Below, piece by piece: positions 14,383 through 16,871 of a stretch of DNA of 16,871 bases. Position numbers and translations under genes: made by a program. Below the pieces are notes generated by a model. It made no database searches. It was not told the DNA's origin and saw only the letters and a program-made list of their open reading frames with translations. This stretch comes from JADGNZ01 sp035995985. Its GTDB lineage: Bacteria; Acidobacteriota; Thermoanaerobaculia; Gp7-AA8. Every line of letters begins with the position of its first letter. Within the stretch, counting starts at the first letter, position 1. Where the stretch lies: positions 1 to 16,871 of the forward strand of contig DASYJY010000227.1 in NCBI GenBank assembly GCA_035995985.1, given 5' to 3'.

Positions 14383-16428
14383 TTACACCGCGCCCAACTT
14401 CGACATCGCCCGCAGCACCTCGGCGACGCTCCACGCTTGCGCTGCGCATCCCCGGGGCGTGAATGGCGGCTCGGCGTCGAAGACTTCGCTGATGGTGCCG
14501 ATGCAGGAGGCGGCGAGCTCGGCGCGGAAGCCGTCGAGGAATTGGCGGGCGGTGTTGATGTCCGACGGATGTACCTTCAGCCACGCGTCGATGAATGGTC
14601 CGATCAGCCAGCCCCAGACCGTGCCCTGGTGATAGGCGGCGTCGCGGGCGCGGAGGTCGCCGTCGTAGGCGGGTTTGTAATCCGTGTGACTTCGGGACAG
14701 CGATCGCAGGCCGACTGGCGTCAGCAGTTCGTCTTGTACTACTGACACCACGCGGCGCCAGCGGCTTTCGTCGAGTACGGGGAAATCGAGGGAGATCGAG
14801 AAGATCTGATTAGGACGCAGCGCCGTGTCGTTGGCGTCGACGACGTCGTAAAGATATTTACCTTCGTCGTACCAGAAGCGCTCGTTGAACGACTTGCGCG
14901 CGCGCGACGCGTGCTCGTCCATGCGGCGCGCGGTCGTGTCGTCGTTTTCCTGCAGCAGTAGTTGTTCGAGGATGCGCAGCGCGTTGTACCAGAGCGCGTT
15001 GATCTCGACAGCCTTGCCGCGCCGAGGAGTGACTACCCAGCCGTCGACTTTCGCGTCCATCCAGGTGAGTTGATAACCCTCAGCACCTTGCGCGAGCAGG
15101 CCGTCCGAGGGATCGACGTGGATGTTGAAGCGCGTGCCGCGGAGATGGTGGTCGACGATATCGAGCAGCTTCGGCAGCAGCATCCGCAGCGTCTCGCGAT
15201 CGTTCGTCGCCTTGACGTAGCGCCAGACGGCGTGAAAGAACCAGAGCGTCGCGTCCGCGGTGTGATACAGCCCTTCGCTATTGCCCTCGGGGAAAAGATT
15301 CGGGATCAACCCGTCGCGAATGTACGACGCGAATGTGCGCAGAATGTTGCCGGCCTCGCGGAAGCGGCCGGTGCAGAGGGTCAGGCCTTCGAGGCTGATC
15401 ATCGTGTCGCGGCCCCAGTCGGTGAACCAGTGGTAGCCGGCGATCACCGTACGCGGCTCGTCGCCCGCGGCGCGGACGCGCGCTTCGTCGGCCACGCGCG
15501 TGTGCGGATGAATCAGGAACTGGTCGGCAGCGAGGACGAGGAGGCATGCGAACGGGTCGGTCTGATGCGAGATCGACAGCATCTTCGCGATGCGCTCGTC
15601 TTCCGCCGAGGATGCATCGACACACGGAAGCGCCTTCACGACGTCCCACGATTCGACGGATGCGACGATGCCGCAGTCGTTGCCGGAACTCAGATCGATG
15701 TGGACGACCCCGGGACTCCACAGCTCGCCCTCATGTTCGTAGCCGCGGCTCTTTTCGATGCGATAGAGAACGTGTTCGAACGAGCGCGGATCCTTCTCGA
15801 TACGCGCGCCGCTGCCGAATGCGAGAAGGCGCAGCGGCGGAAACTCGTCGCTGTCGCACAGCTCGATTCCGCGGCCATCCTCGGCCATCGTCACCTTCCA
15901 GCGATCGAACATCTGTCCGGCGACCAGGCCTTTGTGGGGACGAAAATGCACCGACGGACGCAAACGCAGCCGCAATCCCGAGGGACCTTCGAGCAATCGA
16001 TAGACGATGTAGGACGTATTCTGCAGATGCGGCATCAGCACGCGCTTCTCGAGGCGAATGCCGTTGCCGGAGAAACGCCAGACCGGGCGGCCGTTCTCCA
16101 TCGCGAACTCTTCGAGGATGCCGTCCTCGGGGAACGCGACCTCGCGACCGCCGTGCTCGTCGCCGCTGAGACGCCAGCAGAGTCCATCGGCGCTTTCGAG
16201 GACTTCCTCGAGATGGTTGAACATCATCGTGCGGCCGAGCGGGGCGGGGAGGGCTGCGATGAGGAAGCCATGAAAGCGGCGGGTGTTGGCGCCGCCGATG
16301 GTTCCCGATGCGTATCCGCCAAGCGCGTTTGTCACCAGCCATTCGCGCGTGAGAAGCGTGTCGCGAGGGTCGCCGCGTTTCCAGCCGGATTGAATCGGAA
16401 TTGCAATCGTTGCTTCGGCGGTCGTCAT
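14383..16428 (-). CDS. Glycogen debranching enzyme family protein (amylo-alpha-1,6-glucosidase, archaeal/bacterial type)
   Basis: The 681-residue protein matches the short debranching-enzyme family made of GDE_N and GDE_C domains. The N-terminal part (about 10-290) opens with REWLVTNALGGYASGTIGGA, NTRRFHGFLIA and HLEEVL, typical of GDE_N. The C-terminal (alpha/alpha)6-type glucosidase domain carries FTDWGRDTMIS (335-345), DGLIPNLFPEG (about 372-382), QLTWMDAK (453-460), GKAVEINALWYNAL (471-484) and YHQGTVWGW (599-607). The Asp residues of the DWGRD and WMDAK motifs and the Glu of EINALW are the likely active-site acids. It should hydrolyse alpha-1,6 branch glucose of glycogen or limit dextrins in the cytosol; it has no signal peptide. 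ATG 16428 was chosen because GDE_N begins there and the 51-codon upstream extension would run over the divergent gene's start and ribosome site. Confidence 0.92.
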   Translation of the reverse strand: MTTAEATIAIPIQSGWKRGDPRDTLLTREWLVTNALGGYASGTIGGANTRRFHGFLIAALPAPLGRTMMFNHLEEVLESADGLCWRLSGDEHGGREVAFPEDGILEEFAMENGRPVWRFSGNGIRLEKRVLMPHLQNTSYIVYRLLEGPSGLRLRLRPSVHFRPHKGLVAGQMFDRWKVTMAEDGRGIELCDSDEFPPLRLLAFGSGARIEKDPRSFEHVLYRIEKSRGYEHEGELWSPGVVHIDLSSGNDCGIVASVESWDVVKALPCVDASSAEDERIAKMLSISHQTDPFACLLVLAADQFLIHPHTRVADEARVRAAGDEPRTVIAGYHWFTDWGRDTMISLEGLTLCTGRFREAGNILRTFASYIRDGLIPNLFPEGNSEGLYHTADATLWFFHAVWRYVKATNDRETLRMLLPKLLDIVDHHLRGTRFNIHVDPSDGLLAQGAEGYQLTWMDAKVDGWVVTPRRGKAVEINALWYNALRILEQLLLQENDDTTARRMDEHASRARKSFNERFWYDEGKYLYDVVDANDTALRPNQIFSISLDFPVLDESRWRRVVSVVQDELLTPVGLRSLSRSHTDYKPAYDGDLRARDAAYHQGTVWGWLIGPFIDAWLKVHPSDINTARQFLDGFRAELAASCIGTISEVFDAEPPFTPRGCAAQAWSVAEVLRAMSKLGAV

Positions 16429-16515
16429 CGCGGCATGAAAATGTCCTGCTGAAGTTATGCCTGCGGCCCGGTTTCGTTCACAATGTGCGACAGCGTTTCG
16501 AGAGGGAGGGGCTTC

Positions 16516-16871
16516 ATGAGAAGAAATGCTGCGGTTGCGGGCTTCCTGCTCGGATTGATTTTGTCCGCCTGCGCCCATCACAAGACGACTACTGATACCG
16601 CGCCGCCGCCGGAACCGGCACCTGCGACCGCCTCAGTCGAGCCGCCCGCACTCGAGCCGCTGCCGGCGACGACTCCCGCGCCGGTCCCTGCGCCCGCTCC
16701 AACCGTTGCGCCGAGCTCTCCTCCGCCCGTCATCGATCCGACTCTGGATCAGGCCGCATCGCTGGCCATGAACAATCAGCCGGATCAGGCGCGCCGCGTC
16801 TACCTCGCGCTGCTGAATCAGGCCAATGTCTCGCGTCAAACCATCGCCGAGGCCGCGCGCGGGCTGTATCG
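16516..16871 (+). CDS. Proline-rich lipoprotein (N-terminal part, cut by window edge)
   Basis: The open frame runs from ATG 16516 to the window edge (118 codons and more). A strong GGGAGGG (16504-16510) 5 nt before the ATG fixes the start. Residues 1-19 are a lipoprotein signal with a lipobox LSAC ending at Cys19; Ala at +2 fits outer-membrane sorting by the Lol rule known from Proteobacteria. Residues about 28-75 are a low-complexity Pro/Ala/Glu/Thr linker. From about 77 a helical segment begins (LDQAASLAMNNQPDQARRVY, LALLNQANVSRQTIAEAARG) that looks like the start of a TPR or similar helical-hairpin repeat. The function is unknown. It is divergent from the debranching enzyme across an 87-bp gap in which I could not define a promoter with confidence. 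Confidence 0.85.
   Translation, partial: MRRNAAVAGFLLGLILSACAHHKTTTDTAPPPEPAPATASVEPPALEPLPATTPAPVPAPAPTVAPSSPPPVIDPTLDQAASLAMNNQPDQARRVYLALLNQANVSRQTIAEAARGLY

Noticed and set aside
14962..16452. 496-residue plus-strand open frame opposite the debranching enzyme
   Set aside because: It is antisense to a clear conserved gene and rich in Arg/Ala/Asp/Val with no motif; a typical high-GC shadow frame.
16429..16581. 51-codon N-terminal extension of the debranching enzyme
   Set aside because: It would run through the divergent lipoprotein's ribosome site and start codon, and it has no family similarity.
1..16871. CRISPR array, tRNA or rRNA genes, insertion sequence
   Set aside because: I saw no regularly spaced direct repeats, no cloverleaf with a recognisable T-arm, no rRNA core sequence and no transposase motif on either strand.

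Overview
This is a high-GC bacterial window with short intergenic gaps. Its content suggests an uncultured or soil-type member of the Acidobacteriota: a giant secreted protein of carboxypeptidase-regulatory-like modules, a DUF1579 protein, a DUF885 peptidase-like protein, and dispersed palindromic intergenic repeats. That assignment is inference from gene content. No rRNA, tRNA or phylogenetic marker gene is present, and I saw no CRISPR array, transposase or phage gene.

Layout. Positions 1-318 (minus) hold the N-terminal part of a GNAT acetyltransferase, cut by the window edge. It is divergent from an EamA/DMT-type transporter (342-1253, plus). The transporter converges on a 1278-residue exported protein of about 15 tandem beta-sandwich modules (1414-5250, minus). 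The gap between these two holds a head-to-head pair of REP-like palindromes (1283-1381). Upstream of the giant gene lies a minus-strand group: a frameshifted DUF5615-type toxin pseudogene (5313-5633), its intact DUF433 antitoxin (5617-5838), and a small hydrophilic protein of unknown function (5856-6140). Divergent from these, on the plus strand, are a DUF885 metallopeptidase-like protein (6189-7928) and a two-domain VOC protein (7956-8711). A 12-bp GC-rich hairpin separates them from a convergent exported DUF1579 protein (8755-9351, minus).

Positions 9469-13811 (minus) form a compact three-gene drug-efflux operon, transcribed as TolC-like outer-membrane channel, then 14-TM DHA2/EmrB-type pump, then EmrA/HlyD-type adaptor. 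The genes overlap or abut (GTGA overlap, then TAAATG). Together they would make a tripartite pump spanning both membranes, which implies a diderm cell. The leader carries a TetR-type operator-like dyad and, just before the tolC start codon, a hairpin with a T-run that also covers the likely Shine-Dalgarno sequence. No regulator gene is in view.

Positions 13812-14382 have no confident gene. They hold the efflux leader, a weak 59-codon ORF with a good ribosome binding site, and a 217-bp element with inverted ends and several tetraloop hairpins. The window ends with a glycogen-debranching-type glucosidase (14383-16428, minus) divergent from a proline-rich lipoprotein that runs off the edge (16516-16871, plus).

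Most of the content is ordinary housekeeping and accessory metabolism. The observations most worth checking are the efflux leader structure, the doubly frameshifted toxin beside an intact antitoxin, and the two palindromic repeat elements. I did not find a clearly new multi-gene system.
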